Source of the DNA: Taxawa tesnikishii (nom. ined.)
Lineage: Eukaryota; Ascomycota; Dothideomycetes; Dothideales
DNA length: 64,000 nt
Direction: 5' to 3'
Assembly: GCA_030247885.1 (NCBI GenBank)
Contig: JAPDRO010000001.1
Span: 868,001-932,000, forward strand
The translations under genes and the position numbers were made by a program. Below are positions 1 through 11,588 of the stretch, in pieces. Within the stretch, counting starts at the first letter, position 1. The number at the start of each line of letters is the position of its first letter. The notes under the pieces are model-generated. The model made no database searches. It worked only from the letters and a program-made list of their open reading frames with translations, and had not been told where the DNA came from.

Positions 1-8
1 GCAAGACC

Positions 9-1798
9 GTGTCTACTCATCAAAAGCGCGACGTTGACCCTTCTCTGCTCTACCCAACACACAATTTCTCCGTCCCGGTCGACCATTTCCAGAATGAGAC
101 GCTGTACGAGCCTCACACTAACGCCACGTTCAACCTGCGCTATTGGTTCGATGCCTCTTACTACAAGCCGGGCGGCCCTGTCATAGTACTGCAATCTGGT
201 GAGACGGACGCTACGGCACGTCTCCCTACCTGCAGAAGGGTATTCTCGCACAGCTGGCCCAGGCTACGCACGGAATCGGTGTAGTTCTCGAACATCGCTA
301 CTACGGCGAGAGCTTCCCGACACCTGATCTGAGCACGAAGAACCTGCGATTCCTCACGACCGAGCAGGCTCTCGCGGATGAGGCTTACTTTGCCCAAAAC
401 ATCGTCTTCCCCGGTTTTGAAGACGTCGACCTCACCAGCAAGACTACTGCGTACATCGGATATGTGAGGTTTCTTTGCTTGGTGTCGCTTGTCGTATAAT
501 TTGCGCTAACGGATCGTAGGGCGGCAGTTATGCCGGTGCCTTCAATGCGTTCTTGCGAGTGCAATATCCCGACGTATTCTTCGGCACCATCTCCAGCTCT
601 GGCGTGACTAAGGCCATCTATGACTACTGGTCAGTCGGTTGAGTTGAATAATAAGAGCCCTCGGTATGGCTCTTGGGTGAAAGAGGGACTGACAAGGGGA
701 CAGGGAGTATTTTGAGCCAATCGCCGAGTACGGACCACAAGACTGCATCACTGCTCAAAGGACCATCACTCACATTGTCGACAATGTTCTGATCGGCAAG
801 AACGAGAGCGATCTCACGCTCCGGCTGAAGACGGTCTTCGGTCTGGAGAATGTCACTTACACCAACGATTTCGCCAACGTCCTGACTCTCGGTATCGAAG
901 GCTGGTAAGCTGGACGCATCAACTTGCTACCTGCTTGCAAATCGCTGATTCAGGTCGCAGGCAATCGCGGAACTGGGATCCTGCCGTCAATGACCCGTCC
1001 TTCTACGAGTACTGTGGAAACCTCTCATCGACCGAACAACTGTTCCCTGACACGGCTGGCCTGGCGTCCACCGCTGCTTCTCTGATTCAGGCAGGCGGTT
1101 ACAAGGCCACTAGTTCGCTGGTGAATCAGATGCTAAATATGATTGGATGGTTGAACCAGACGTACGTTGCTCCATGTGCGAAGGGTGGCGAAACTCAGGA
1201 CGAGTGCTTCACCACCCACAATGCCACACACTACTCGCAGGACGATATCTCACAGTCGTGGCGCTCCTGGCCGTACCAATACTGCACCGAGGTAAACAGC
1301 CTTCGCTTCCGGTGACTCAATGTGTTCTCTGATGATTGGCATCTAGTGGGGATTCCTGCAAACCGGCTCTGGTGTGCCTAAGAACCAACTACCCATCGTC
1401 TCGCGCACTCTCGACCTGGCCTACGAGTCCATCATCTGTGTCGAGGCCTTCAACATCACGACACCCCGAATACGGACCGCGTGAACAAGTACGGCGGCTA
1501 CGACATCTCGTACCCCCGTCTCGCCTTCATCGACGGCCAGCAGGACCCGTGGCGGCCTGCGACTCCTCACGCGTTCGAGCAGGGCGCTAAGCCCAGGAAG
1601 AGCACGGCCAGCGAGCCGTTCATCCTGATTGAAGGAGCCGTGCACCACTGGGACGAGAACGGTTTGTTCCCTAACGAGACGACGGCGAACTTGCCCCCTG
1701 CCCCGGTTGCCGATACGCAGAAGAGTGAGGTCCAATTTGTGACTGAGTGGATGCAGGAGTGGAGGTTGAGGTGTTTGATTCAGGGTGGGTGTTCATGA
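9..1798 (+). CDS. Serine peptidase family S28 (Pro-X carboxypeptidase type), 5' partial
   Basis: Secreted or lysosomal-type exopeptidase that removes residues after proline. The start and signal peptide lie upstream of the window; position 9 is only the first in-frame codon used here. Five exons: 9-463, 520-629, 704-904, 961-1291, 1347-1798, with GT-AG introns of 55-74 nt, giving about 517 visible residues. Seen motifs: GETDATARLP, HRYYG, the nucleophile motif GGSYAGA just after intron 1, DGQQDPWR (Asp) and GAVHHWDENG (His), all in the order expected for S28. Two single-base deficits break the frame: the C run 224-226 (between RLP and YLQKG) and the C run 1464-1467 (between ITTP and NTDRVNKYGG). 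One added C at each gives an open frame of 1551 nt. Family call is firm; the breaks are probably assembly errors, though a young pseudogene cannot be excluded. Confidence 0.88.
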
Positions 1799-2762
1799 TT
1801 GGTGATGGATTGACGAGTGAGACGAGGTAATGAAGGCGCTGGTGCAAGTAGTATCACTGTACGTGAAGTTGGAAGGAAAGGGGCTGCTGACCTATCTTCG
1901 ACGATGAGCCCATCCAATATGCACATGTGCTCGAATCACCAAACGAGTGCTTCGCCTTCCTCCGTCTTTCTGTGCGCCCTTGTATTTTCACATGGGGTTG
2001 TTTCTTCGAAGTGCCACACGACAGCTGTGGAAGACCGGCGAGAGAAGACACGTAAACGCAATCGACGTTGAACCGCAAGATCAGAGCGCTCTGCGTGAGG
2101 GTCTTCACTCCAAGCTCGACATGTGTCTTCTGCGGGAGATCTGTTCTCTCTTTGCGAACGGGTGCACAAGGCGATTATCTATCTGGCCCCTGGAAGTTAC
2201 CGGCATGGCCAGTCCCAGTTATCGTGAGAGCGGGACCCTCCTGGCACCAGCCCTACAGCCCTACAGCCCTTGAGCAACCACACTCTATCTAGCCCTACAA
2301 GGTACGGTGATGCCGCGGTTAGCTCGCGGCAGCACCCACCGTCCAGACCTTCCTTGGTGAAGAACATGTTGATCATGTCCTCAATCACTGTGTAATCTTT
2401 TTGGACATGTCAGCAGACGGATGGGCGGTACGCGATCCTGCGCGCTGGGCAGAGCATGATTCGAGTTGGAGACCACCCGAAGGATCGGCATCCCTGCGCA
2501 AGACGTGGGAGCTCGAACAACGAGCGGCATGTAGCCGAGCTGCTAGAGCACCGAACCGCACATGGCTAAATTTAACCGCCTGCCTGCGGACACCCACCGA
2601 GAGCTTTACAATCAGTCGAGTGCAGCTTATATCTCCGTCTTAGTGCATGGTACAACATGCGCTCTGAAATATGCCTATCTTCGAGGATGCTATGTGTCTG
2701 CATTGCAAAGGAAACAAAACCGCTGCTTTTATGACGTTGTCGCCCGGGTTCAGCTTCTGACG
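1799..2762. other. Intergenic, no gene seen
   Basis: Holds the 3' flank of the peptidase gene and the promoter of the Zn2Cys6 factor. An in-frame upstream ATG at 2562 would add 67 residues to that factor, without any recognisable domain. I see no RNA gene, repeat or conserved reading frame. Confidence 0.5.
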
Positions 2763-4989
2763 ATGGCACTAAAGAACAGCGAGGAGGTCGGAGGAGCCCA
2801 GCAAATCACACGAAGGACTGTCACGGGCTGTATAACTTGCAGGTTCGTGAAACCGACGTCACGGCTTCGAGCGTTGTAGAGCTGACCGTTCATCAGGATA
2901 CGGCGCGTTAAGTGTGACGAACACAAACCAGCATGCCAGAAGTGCGTAAGTACCGGGCGCAAGTGCGACGGGTACATCAATGCCAGCCTCCCTCGCAAGA
3001 GGAAACCACCTGCGGCGCAGAAGTTAAAAGGGTCCGTTCCGAGAGAGTCGTCGTTGTCCGGCGAGACTCCAAATACGCTCCGAGTGCTGGCGCCATCGAT
3101 AAACGTCTACGCGGGGCCGGAGGAGGTACGATCATTTGATTTCTTTCGGCACTGCACTGTCAAGACGACGACCATGTTCTTGGAGTCGGACTTCTGGTCT
3201 AGCATCGTGCTCCAAGTAAGCCAGTCGGAACCAGCAGTGAAGTACGCATTGCTAGCACTGAGCGCACTCCACGAGCGGCAACTGCAGAATGAAGGCTTCC
3301 CGCTGCTCGAGGACACTGAGTTGTCCGGACTGGCTCATTACAGTCAAGCGGTCAGACACACCAACAGACTGATCGCGATGGCGAACAAAGACATCGAAGA
3401 CAAAGGTCAGACAGAGAAAGCTCTTGTCGCCGTCATCCTGTTCGTGTGTTACGAAAACGCTCGTGGTGAATACCAGACGGCGCATATGCACCTGAAGAAC
3501 GGCCTGCGCATCCTGCACGACCGCAGGGGCAAGTGCCATGGGCCTGCTTGGTCTGATTCGAGTGATGCGGCCAGCCTCGAACGCGTGTTTGCTTCACTGG
3601 ATCTTCAGGCCATGACATACTCGGACGATTCCTCGCCGTGGATTCAAGATACCACGTCCGGACATGCGGTAGAGGTGCCGACCGCGCTTCCCGTGAGATT
3701 CGCCAGTTTCAATCAAGCTTTACATGTCCTGATCGATATTGGACGCTCGATGTTATGGCTGGGCGCAGCATTTGAGGGGATGAAGCCCGATGATAGAGAG
3801 GGCTACAACAATGCACTGGCCAAAACCGATTATGCCCGGGCCGTCCTGGTACGATGGGAGAGATCGTTCCGCGCCTTCAAAGCTACCCTAGTGGCCAGGT
3901 CGAAGGGCGAAGAAACGTACAACAACGACGCCAGTAATGTTCTGGGGATATGGTACACCTTTGTAAAGCTCTTTATCGGTCCGGGCTTCCAGTTTTCTGA
4001 AATGGTCTGGGACGACCACGTCGCTGATTTCGAGCGTATCGTAGACATGGCCGCGTCGGTCTTGCAGAGCCGGAAGACTGCAAGGGTTATCTCTACTTCA
4101 TATCGCGAGGAGTCTTTTGCTCTGGAGAGCTCGGGTAACGTCATTGTGCCATTGTTTTACGCTGGTCACCACTGTCGAGATCCGAAGGTCCGAAGGAAGG
4201 TGCTCGTCCTGCTGGCCAACCTGAACAGGCGTGAGGGCGTGTGGGAGAGTCGGAGTGCATCAAAGATGCTGGAACACATCATACGAATAGAAGAGGGCGG
4301 GCTTGAAGTGCTTACCGTATCAGACATTCCTCTTCACAGGCGGATCAAATACATCGAGAGTATAGAACACAGGACAGGAAGGGAAAGAAGACTGAAGGTT
4401 GCTTACTGCATTGAGACCAAGGAATGTCGAGGCAAAAGCGGTTAGTGTTCGATCAGAAATCTCGGTTCTGGAGTACTCGATGTAACTGACGCACTAAAAC
4501 CCAGCGGAGGCCGCAGCCGAATATCAGGAATGGGTCCGCCGACCTCAACCCAAAATGGACTACAGCCGGATCCTCCAAAACGCTGGTTGGGAGATTTGGG
4601 AGGAGTGGATAGACATTACTGCAGGAAACACAAGGGTATGTCCAGGACACAGACCGGATGCAGGTATTTCGTCAGTTGTAACCAGCGATAACAGCGCCAC
4701 CCTTCGGAAGCTGCCAGCGATAGCGTTCACTCCTTCGGCTAGATGTACAGCTGCCTCTGTTTCAGAGAGAAAGGGGTCAGCCGAGGCGCCACGGTCGTTC
4801 CGAACCAGGAAAGTTTCTCAACAGTCAGCTCGAATGCCCGGCCGCATCACGCGCCAACATCACCACCTACTCCCTAGACGAGCAAAGATGCGTTCCGGTA
4901 TGCCGGTCAGGGTCGCGCCGAGTGAGGTTGTGGGCGGAGACGTAGGATCGGATGGGTTGGTTCGGCGTCAGAGATGGCTGGCGTTCTAG
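2763..4989 (+). CDS. Zn(II)2Cys6 fungal-type transcription factor
   Basis: Nuclear DNA-binding regulator of unknown target. Three exons: 2763-2842, 2897-4440 and 4505-4989, about 702 residues. Intron 1 splits the zinc cluster: CITC at the end of exon 1 joins a basic segment at the start of exon 2, giving the full C-x2-C-x6-C-x6-C-x2-C-x6-C pattern, followed by a basic linker (PRKRKPP). The next 400 residues resemble the middle region of many fungal C6 factors (SDFWSSIVLQ, EPAVKYALLALSALHE) and lack an obvious classical fungal_trans motif. Intron 2 is inferred because it joins to a segment with GWEIWEEWID, a common C-terminal signature. The last 110 residues are low in conservation character, so the true 3' end may be earlier. 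Start chosen at the ATG nearest the zinc cluster. Confidence 0.85.
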
Positions 4990-5378
4990 GCTGGAAAGAG
5001 GAGATGATGTGGGTTACATGTATGGAGTTGACGCTGTACTCGTTTAGGAGAAAGAGTAAACGGCTTCAAACTATGTTATTATGAAAGTACTGCGGTGCAA
5101 AGGCTTTCGGAAGAGCTAGTGGTTATGCTTACCTTTTTGATTCTTTCCTGACGTAAAAACCGTGACATCGTCGTCCTCAACGTGACTGCGAGCCGCAAGC
5201 CGTGATGCAGTCCACATTCGACACGGTGAGTACTCCAGACGGGAAAACTGGAGAGGTCTATGGGATTGGCCATGCTCGCGACGTTTTCACGATCCAATCA
5301 AATGGCTTTCATGCATATAATACAAGGGCCGTGACTGCCGTGTCACGCCAACGTCGTCACAAAACACAAGTTCGCGCC
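4990..5378. other. Convergent intergenic spacer
   Basis: Short region between the 3' ends of the Zn2Cys6 gene (plus) and cardiolipin synthase (minus). It should hold both 3' UTRs. Nothing else seen. Confidence 0.5.
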
Positions 5379-6406
5379 TTAGCGACCTTTCTCACTCACT
5401 TCGTTTGCCTTGCTGTCCTTTGTCAGTGCCAACCACGCAGCAACAGCCACAACACTGCCAAATGTGATCCCGATAATCGCTCTGCCCCTCTGTCCCTGCT
5501 TCGCTTTCAACTTCTCATCCGTTCCCAAAATCTTGACCGCATCCTTCAAAAACGCATAGCTCAGGCCACTCCAAACGGTCGTGCCGGCGACCAGCCACTG
5601 GAAGTACGCCATGAGGTTTCCCAGATCGATCCCTTGCAGGCCCAAGTCCGCCATGATGCCCAAGTGGTGGTTGTCGGCAGTAACGACGGGGAGCGCTAGT
5701 GTGCTCCCCACAAGCACGAGCTGCAGGAATGTGTTGAACTTTGACATGGCGGTCGGATGCACCTCGGCGCTCGGAAGGCTGAAGTCCCAGTACCGCCCAA
5801 AGGTTTTGGGGCTGGGGAGAGATGCGTAGCGGTAGTAAATCGCGGCTATTGCTAAGGAGACGTCGCGGCCAAGGATCAGTGTTGCTAGAGATGCTGGTGT
5901 ATTGTTAGCACGCTGTGTCAAATGTGCTGTTGATGCAAACAAAGGGCACCAGGTGCCACATTGCGAGGCTTTCGTGAGCCAGCAAAAGGAACGCGTGACC
6001 TCATTGTGTGCAAGCGAAGAGACGTGAACTTACCTGGTAGAAGGCCGTTCATGGCTAGCGTGACAGTCACCACAGTCATAAGAGCTTTATCCGCCATTGG
6101 ATCGATTACACTGCCCACAACAGTTTGCAGCTTGAAGCGGCGCGCCATCCAGCCATCAACGAGGTCCGTGATTCCCGCATAAGTGAAGAGAGCGAGCGCG
6201 TACTTGTGTTGGTCGTGCAAGATCAGATACCCAATAACTGGCGTCGCCACCAGCCGGGAAGCCGTAAGAATGTTTGGAACGTTATAGATGTTTTCATGTG
6301 GTGTCACGGAGGACAAAGAGGATTTGACGCGTGCGCTGAGCTGCCTAGTGCGTTCCTTGGTGGCTTCAATGCCCTGTTTGAGAGGAGTGGCTGAGGTATT
6401 GGGTTG
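5379..6406 (-). CDS. CRD1: Cardiolipin synthase (CDP-alcohol phosphatidyltransferase), 5' end unresolved
   Basis: Makes cardiolipin from CDP-diacylglycerol and phosphatidylglycerol in the mitochondrial inner membrane. Two exons are clear, 6406-6034 and 5893-5379, separated by a 140-nt intron that begins GTAAGT; together about 295 residues. Exon 1 contains YNVPNILTASR and the complete family signature: DGWMAR, eight residues, G, three, D, three, D (ending DPMADK). Exon 2 continues with ILGRDV, YYRY, DFSLPSAEV and several hydrophobic segments. The upstream boundary looks like a 3' splice site (CTGAC then GTGTTGTAG) at about 6407, so at least one further 5' exon, probably with the mitochondrial presequence, lies between 6410 and roughly 6850. 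I could not place its ATG. No frameshift is seen. Confidence 0.87.
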
Positions 6407-6409
6407 CTA

Positions 6410-8276
6410 CAACACGGTCAGCACAACAAAACGATCGGTCAGATGCTCTTTGGTCTGCAGAGCCGTGTGTCCAGTTCATTAGCGAATGGGTAGAGACAAA
6501 GAGGGAGCGCCTTCCCTCAAGGTGAGCCGGAAGCTCACACGCCCCCAAGCGGGCCATTGCATGGAGAGGAAAAGCAACTATAATGGCACACGTGCCGGCA
6601 GGGTTCATGTCCTTTATCACAGACTCGGCCCAGTGTACCAGAGACTGCAAACTGAATTGCTGTGAACTTATCCCACGTACTTTGTTGTCGTTCTGTGCAT
6701 TAAACGACTTGTCCTTAGTGGGACCTGGGCTACGATCGGCGCCGTACCGCTGTATAGATCTGAGGGCTGTAGTTGAAGGTCTAGTGCCCAATCAGTTCGG
6801 CAGCCACGGCGGACGGGAATGGTTCGTCTTACTGAGACGAGGCTAGCCCGCAGAGAGTTGTTCTCCTGAACGCCCTTGTGGTGCGGGCGGTATGGAGCTG
6901 TGTCCCTATATGAGAGTGCAGGTCACGACAGCCCCGAATAAAGGAGGGGTACGCTGATCGCGATTGTGATGCCACAGCATATCTCGGACAGGCGCTAGAG
7001 ACGGCAGCGATACGCACGCCCGACCTTGTCAGTGTTGTGGTTGCCATTACTACCCAGCCATGTCGTTGCTTGGTTTACGGTGCGCTGCTGCTTCACAGCA
7101 CGTGAGAGGGCGTTCGCAAGGTGAAGTCTTGGCGTTGCTCGAAGCATCGAGCAACGGCAGATGCCGTAAAAGCCAAAACAAGGCATTGAGCGTGGGATTG
7201 TAAGGCAGTGGGGCGCAGCACGGTAGATACGATACGGTGGATCGTCATTTGTCCCTGCTTGGTTTTCGTATCGCAACAGCGGCGCCACAGCAGTGATCCT
7301 AGCAGGGGCACATATACCAATCCTGGACCATGCGCATTGCCGGACGACGGGGTAAAGTAAAAGAATAAAGGGGGTGAAGTGCGCGAGGTCAGGCAGCCTG
7401 CAAGATCAACACGGATAACGCGACTTGACAGGCAGGGTTCATGGCGCCGCCGTCGCACACACGCACACACGTACACACGTACACACGTACACACGTACAC
7501 ACACACGCACACACGCACACACGCAACTGCAGCACGTGCTCGATGCGATGCGCCAGCCGGCGGTCCCCGGTTATGGCTTGCTGATCGGCGTGTCTAGAAC
7601 GAGCTTGATCTCCCGTCTTGTCCAACGTCGCTCGTGCTCTCCGAACAGCTGTCACGCTGCGACATACTTTCGGCTCCAGGTGGAGGCGCACAAGATGCTT
7701 TGCACCACCTCGAGTCCGGCAACGACTTGGAAGTGAGCCCACTGCCCTACTATACTACTGCCCGTTGAGATCGACTCTCTTTCACTCCTTTCGTTCCCAA
7801 CTGAGCAATCCGAACCTTCTTTCGGTGCCCTTCGCTGATTATCGACCGATTTATGTGATTTCTGAAAAGACTGTATGCACGTTTTACATCAGTCGTTGCC
7901 GTTGTTCATGTGAGACAGCTGTTTCAGGGGCGCTTGCAGTGGTTGCGGTACAGTCTCGTATTCTCTCTCAATGCTCTCAATGGCACAACTGAAGAGTCGG
8001 TGGGGAATACATGTAGCCCGCCGAACTGGTGCACCTCGTTCCCTTTGACGGCGCCACTTTTCCCTTCTAGAACGTCATCACGATGCGCAATCATAACACC
8101 GTGTCTGCTACTGTAGATGGCACGAGGGAAAAAGTGAAGGGATGCGGTCCGCGAAGTTCGCGGCCACAGATTGTCATTACGCCGTTTACTCTCGTACATC
8201 CTGTTTTGTTTCGTAACAAAAGACCGTCCCAATGCAAGAATTGCTCCACTTAACGCCTCTCCTCCATTGTCACGTC
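6410..8276. other. Intergenic region, probably including the first exon of CRD1
   Basis: Should contain the missing CRD1 presequence exon and promoter, and the 3' UTR of the WOPR gene. A CA-rich microsatellite sits at 7455-7525. No other gene is supported. Confidence 0.45.
7455..7525. repeat. CA-rich microsatellite with ACACGT units
   Basis: About 70 nt of alternating CACACACG and GTACACAC units, imperfect dinucleotide/octanucleotide repeat. Lies between CRD1 and the WOPR gene, in no supported coding frame. Confidence 0.9.
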
Positions 8277-9500
8277 TCACGAGAGATGTGTGTATGGGTC
8301 TCGATAGTTGTATGAGCCGTAGTGTTGATTTTGAGCCTGGTAAGTGTTGGTTGTCGGATATGGGGCGGGCATTGTCGCGTAGTGAGAAGCCACACTGCCC
8401 GGCTGTGGCCATGCAGAGGTCGTTGGAACTGAGGTGTACATGGTACTTGTGGCTGTCGCACTCGGGCTCTGGTAGGCTGAGGATGTCCCTGGCACACTCG
8501 GGCTCTGGTAAGCTGTGGACGTGCCTGTCGCACTCGGGTTCTGGTAGGCTGGAGAGGTACCTGGCGCGCTCGAGCTCTGGTACATGGTATTCACAGCTGT
8601 TGCGTTCGGGCTCTGGTAGGTTGGAGAGGCGCCTGTCGCACTATGCAGACCGTACATCGACATGCCTGAATGATGATGAGGCGCGTATTGACGGGCTGCT
8701 AACGACGCGTATGCTGGAGAATACATGCCCTGGAAGATGACGCCTGGGTGCGCCTGCCCGATGTTGTCCACAGCGTAGTGCTCGTTTTCCTCGAGTGGTG
8801 CTCGGAAGTTCTGCTTGAGGTACAACTCCGGACGGATGGTAACTCCCTGGAGAACCGGGTCGCTTAACGGGCGCTGCAGTGTCCTAGACTTTACCTCCTC
8901 CACTTTGTAGTAGGAGACCAGGTGGTGAGAGATTCCATTGACGTTGATGCTCATAGTCTTCTTAACCAATCCATCCGGGCGGAACCCGTAGGAGTCCACC
9001 AACGACCCTATCAGTTGTCGTTCCATCTCCTTGTCTGGGTTGTTTTCTTGCTGGCTGGATGTATCTGGTTTGACTTCCTGGGTGACCGGGTTAGGCGTGG
9101 GCGGTGTTGGTGGCATGTTCACCTCTGCTTCGGTTTCATCAGAACCTCGTCGTCCGTTGTAGTCAAGTTGCGAGGATCTCTTCCGCTTCATGGCGCGCTT
9201 CTTCTCGCCAGGTGGGAAAGGTTTTTCCAGTTCGCGGTAGATAAGGAAGTTGCCGAGGATTCGACTAGGGCTCCATGCTACTCCGTCCGTCCATCTTTTG
9301 ATGCCGGACGCGTTTTCTTCGTAGATGAAGATGCTGCCGCTTTTGATGAGGTTAGAGCGCTCCCGGTCGTGTGGTCTCCTGGGCACATGGTGCAGCTTTC
9401 CGCTTAGGCAGGCTTCGAATAGGACGAGGGCATCCATGCTGTTGTGCACAAATCCATGAAACGTAGGCACAAGCGGCCCGGATCCGCCGTTACTGGCCAT
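8277..9500 (-). CDS. SGE1: WOPR-family transcription factor (Gti1/Pac2; Wor1/Ryp1/Sge1 type)
   Basis: DNA-binding master regulator; relatives control white-opaque switching in Candida, yeast-phase growth in Histoplasma and effector or development genes in plant pathogens. Single exon, 407 residues, no intron. WOPR box A is at residues 13-95 (TFHGFVHN, ALVLFEACLSGKL, RSNLIKSGSIF, RWTDG, WSPSR, FLIYREL, followed by PPGEKKRA). Box B is at about 160-220 (LVKKTMSIN, HHLVSYY). The order, the K-P-F-PPGEKKRA segment and the glutamine/serine/tyrosine-rich tail place it in the Sge1/Ryp1/Wor1 clade and not Pac2. The tail holds at least five copies of a 12-residue repeat around YQSPSA encoded by 36-nt units (8461-8640). 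The very long gene-free upstream region fits a heavily regulated gene. Clade assignment is by eye. Confidence 0.9.
   Translation of the reverse strand: MASNGGSGPLVPTFHGFVHNSMDALVLFEACLSGKLHHVPRRPHDRERSNLIKSGSIFIYEENASGIKRWTDGVAWSPSRILGNFLIYRELEKPFPPGEKKRAMKRKRSSQLDYNGRRGSDETEAEVNMPPTPPTPNPVTQEVKPDTSSQQENNPDKEMERQLIGSLVDSYGFRPDGLVKKTMSINVNGISHHLVSYYKVEEVKSRTLQRPLSDPVLQGVTIRPELYLKQNFRAPLEENEHYAVDNIGQAHPGVIFQGMYSPAYASLAARQYAPHHHSGMSMYGLHSATGASPTYQSPNATAVNTMYQSSSAPGTSPAYQNPSATGTSTAYQSPSVPGTSSAYQSPSATATSTMYTSVPTTSAWPQPGSVASHYATMPAPYPTTNTYQAQNQHYGSYNYRDPYTHLS
8461..8640 (-). repeat. 36-nt tandem repeat inside the WOPR gene
   Basis: Copies of the CTCGGGCTCTGG core start at 8461, 8497, 8533, 8569 and about 8605, a constant 36-nt period. 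They encode 12-residue units of the type YQSPSATGTSTA in the C-terminal tail, so copy-number change would keep the frame. Confidence 0.85.
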
Positions 9501-11026
9501 CGTGAGAGACGCGTGTCTTTGGTAGACGTGGTCTACAGACTTAACAGACGCGTCGCGTTGGAAGCTCGCAGAGCGTGTTTGTGTAGCGTTGTAGAAGAAG
9601 CCGTTAAGCTAGAATAGTGTCGTGTTGTAGTACTGAACTTGGATCGGCCGAACTGTATACAATGTCAGTTTGAGGTTATTGAGAAAAGTCTAGAGAAGGT
9701 GCAGCGTACGTGAAATACAAAATATGGTGGACAATGGAAGGGGCGCGGAGAGAAAGTCAATAATAAAAAGGCGCGGAGGCAGTGAGGCAGTGCGGCTGTG
9801 CGTGTGCGTTCTTAGTCGACCCGCTTGACCCAAGGACAGTTCTCGGTTGACCCAAGGATGCCGGCAACTGCTACATTGGTACCGAACGGGACACGGTATG
9901 TGGTGGGAAACTCAAGGTTGTCAGGTGCGTGAGGGGAAAGAGTTCGACAACCGGGTTTATGAATGTGCAGTGGAGCCGTATTTGGCACAGTTGGGAGGGG
10001 ATATAGCAAGCACGGTGACACGGGGTGGCTCAAGCCGTGCGCAACCCCACAATCGACCATTGACAAAGGAAGTGCCAAACTTACTTTGATTTGCTTGGGA
10101 GAGATGATTGGCGCGCCGATCAAGGGATGTGCTCTCAAGGTTAAGGTGCAGGCCTGACAGTGAATCGCTGAGTCGTGGCAGTGAGCCAGAGTCCGGAGAA
10201 GCGAACTTAAATGTTAAATGCACTCACAAGAATGCGATGTGATGTGACGGGCAAGGCAGCAGGACGCGAGATGGCGCAAAGACAGGGAGGCTAGTGAAGC
10301 GCTCGATGCTTGTATCTTGCTCAGAGCGAATAGCTGGCTTGCGAGATGAATCGGTCACCGGCGGTCCCAAAGAAGCAGGAGTTAAGGTTGAGTTTTTGTG
10401 ATAATCGTAGGTTCCAGGGGCAGGTCCGGAAGCCTTTTTGCTCGAGCGAGCGAAGAATGGAAGGTGCGACGTTGAGCGCAGCTGTCTGAGAGCACGCCCG
10501 GTGTAGGTTGGAATCTGGAGTCTGCGCAGAGAGATGCTGACACTGGCACACGATGGGAATATGATGCTGGTCGGTCCGAATGAACGGGAAGTTGACTATT
10601 GCTGCCAGAGTTTGACGGTCAAGTGTAGTTTCCGCGGGTGCAACTGGCGACCGGAGCTCTAATCTGACTTCTGCTTCACGACGGATGTGGTGCGGCAGCT
10701 GCAGGCACAAGGTTTGCAAGTACAAGTCCGAGGTCGAGGTTGGAAGTGGCAGCAGGAGGGGTGATAAAACGGCCGTTGACAAGAAGAGCCGCGGGCGGTT
10801 CAGACGACTTTCAAATACTAGCTGACCAGGTCGCATTGGACGCTTGCTCCACGACGGAAGGCGCTGGCGGACGATCGCACTTGGCGTAGTCGGAGGGAGA
10901 TGGGCGGTGCTAAGACAGCAGGGTACCGGAGGCACTGCGTAGGGCAACGGGCACACTGCACACTGCACTGCACCACACGCAGACGGTAGGGCCGCCGTTC
11001 TGTTGTAAGCGTACCTGCACCAAATG

Positions 11027-11052
11027 CAAGCAAGCAAGCAAGCAAACAAACG
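11027..11052. repeat. (CAAG)n tetranucleotide repeat
   Basis: Five to six CAAG units followed by CAAA units, in the long region upstream of the WOPR gene. Confidence 0.8.
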
Positions 11053-11530
11053 AGAGGGATGACCCGCCAGTGACCTCTCTGATGCCTTGCCTAACCGTGT
11101 GAGCCTTTGAATGACATGATCAGAGACGTGTGTGCCGGTGCGGACAACGGCGCCGTTGCTGGGCCTGCGCCGGGGTCGCGTGTTATGTTACGTGTCTCGC
11201 AGAAGCAGATACACCACTCCGAATTCACCGCGAACACGCCTACGTCGGGTCCAGCAGCGTTGCGCGCGCTGCTTGCGCGCTGGGCGGAACCTATCCAACT
11301 CGAAATGGGCGCACAGGCAATGCACTGCATCGTGTTGGCCCGCTTCTCGTTGGTCGGACCTTTTTCCTAGCCGCGCCCACGCTGGATGGGCTCAGGGCAA
11401 GTTCCGTACCCTAGCTGCCTCCCACACGATCCGGGTCGACTATCGATACCGCTAGTTGGGCGATTGAGGACATGGTCGTCGCCCTGGGGCCTGCAAGACG
11501 CACGCGCCATAGGGTTCGCCTTGCTGCACT

Positions 11531-11588
11531 GGTGCTGGTGTTGGTGCTGGTGTTGGTGCTGGTGCGCCCCCACCACCACCACCACCAC
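11531..11588. repeat. GGTGCT/GGTGTT hexamer repeat followed by (CCA)n
   Basis: Alternating GGTGCT and GGTGTT units run directly into a CCA tract. The two halves are partly complementary (GGTG with CACC), so a hairpin is possible in the upstream region of the WOPR gene. Confidence 0.75.

Noticed and set aside
199-235. A GTGAGA...CAG segment in the peptidase gene as a 37-nt intron explaining the first frame break
   Set aside because: Removing it deletes the conserved GETDATARLP segment and leaves the downstream frame wrong. One missing C explains the data better.
7455-7525. Regularly spaced ACACGT units as a CRISPR-like array
   Set aside because: No spacers; simple microsatellite in a eukaryotic genome.
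10321-11049. 242-codon open frame on the minus strand upstream of the WOPR gene
   Set aside because: No domain; Cys/Pro/Leu-rich chance-like composition; more likely leader or promoter.
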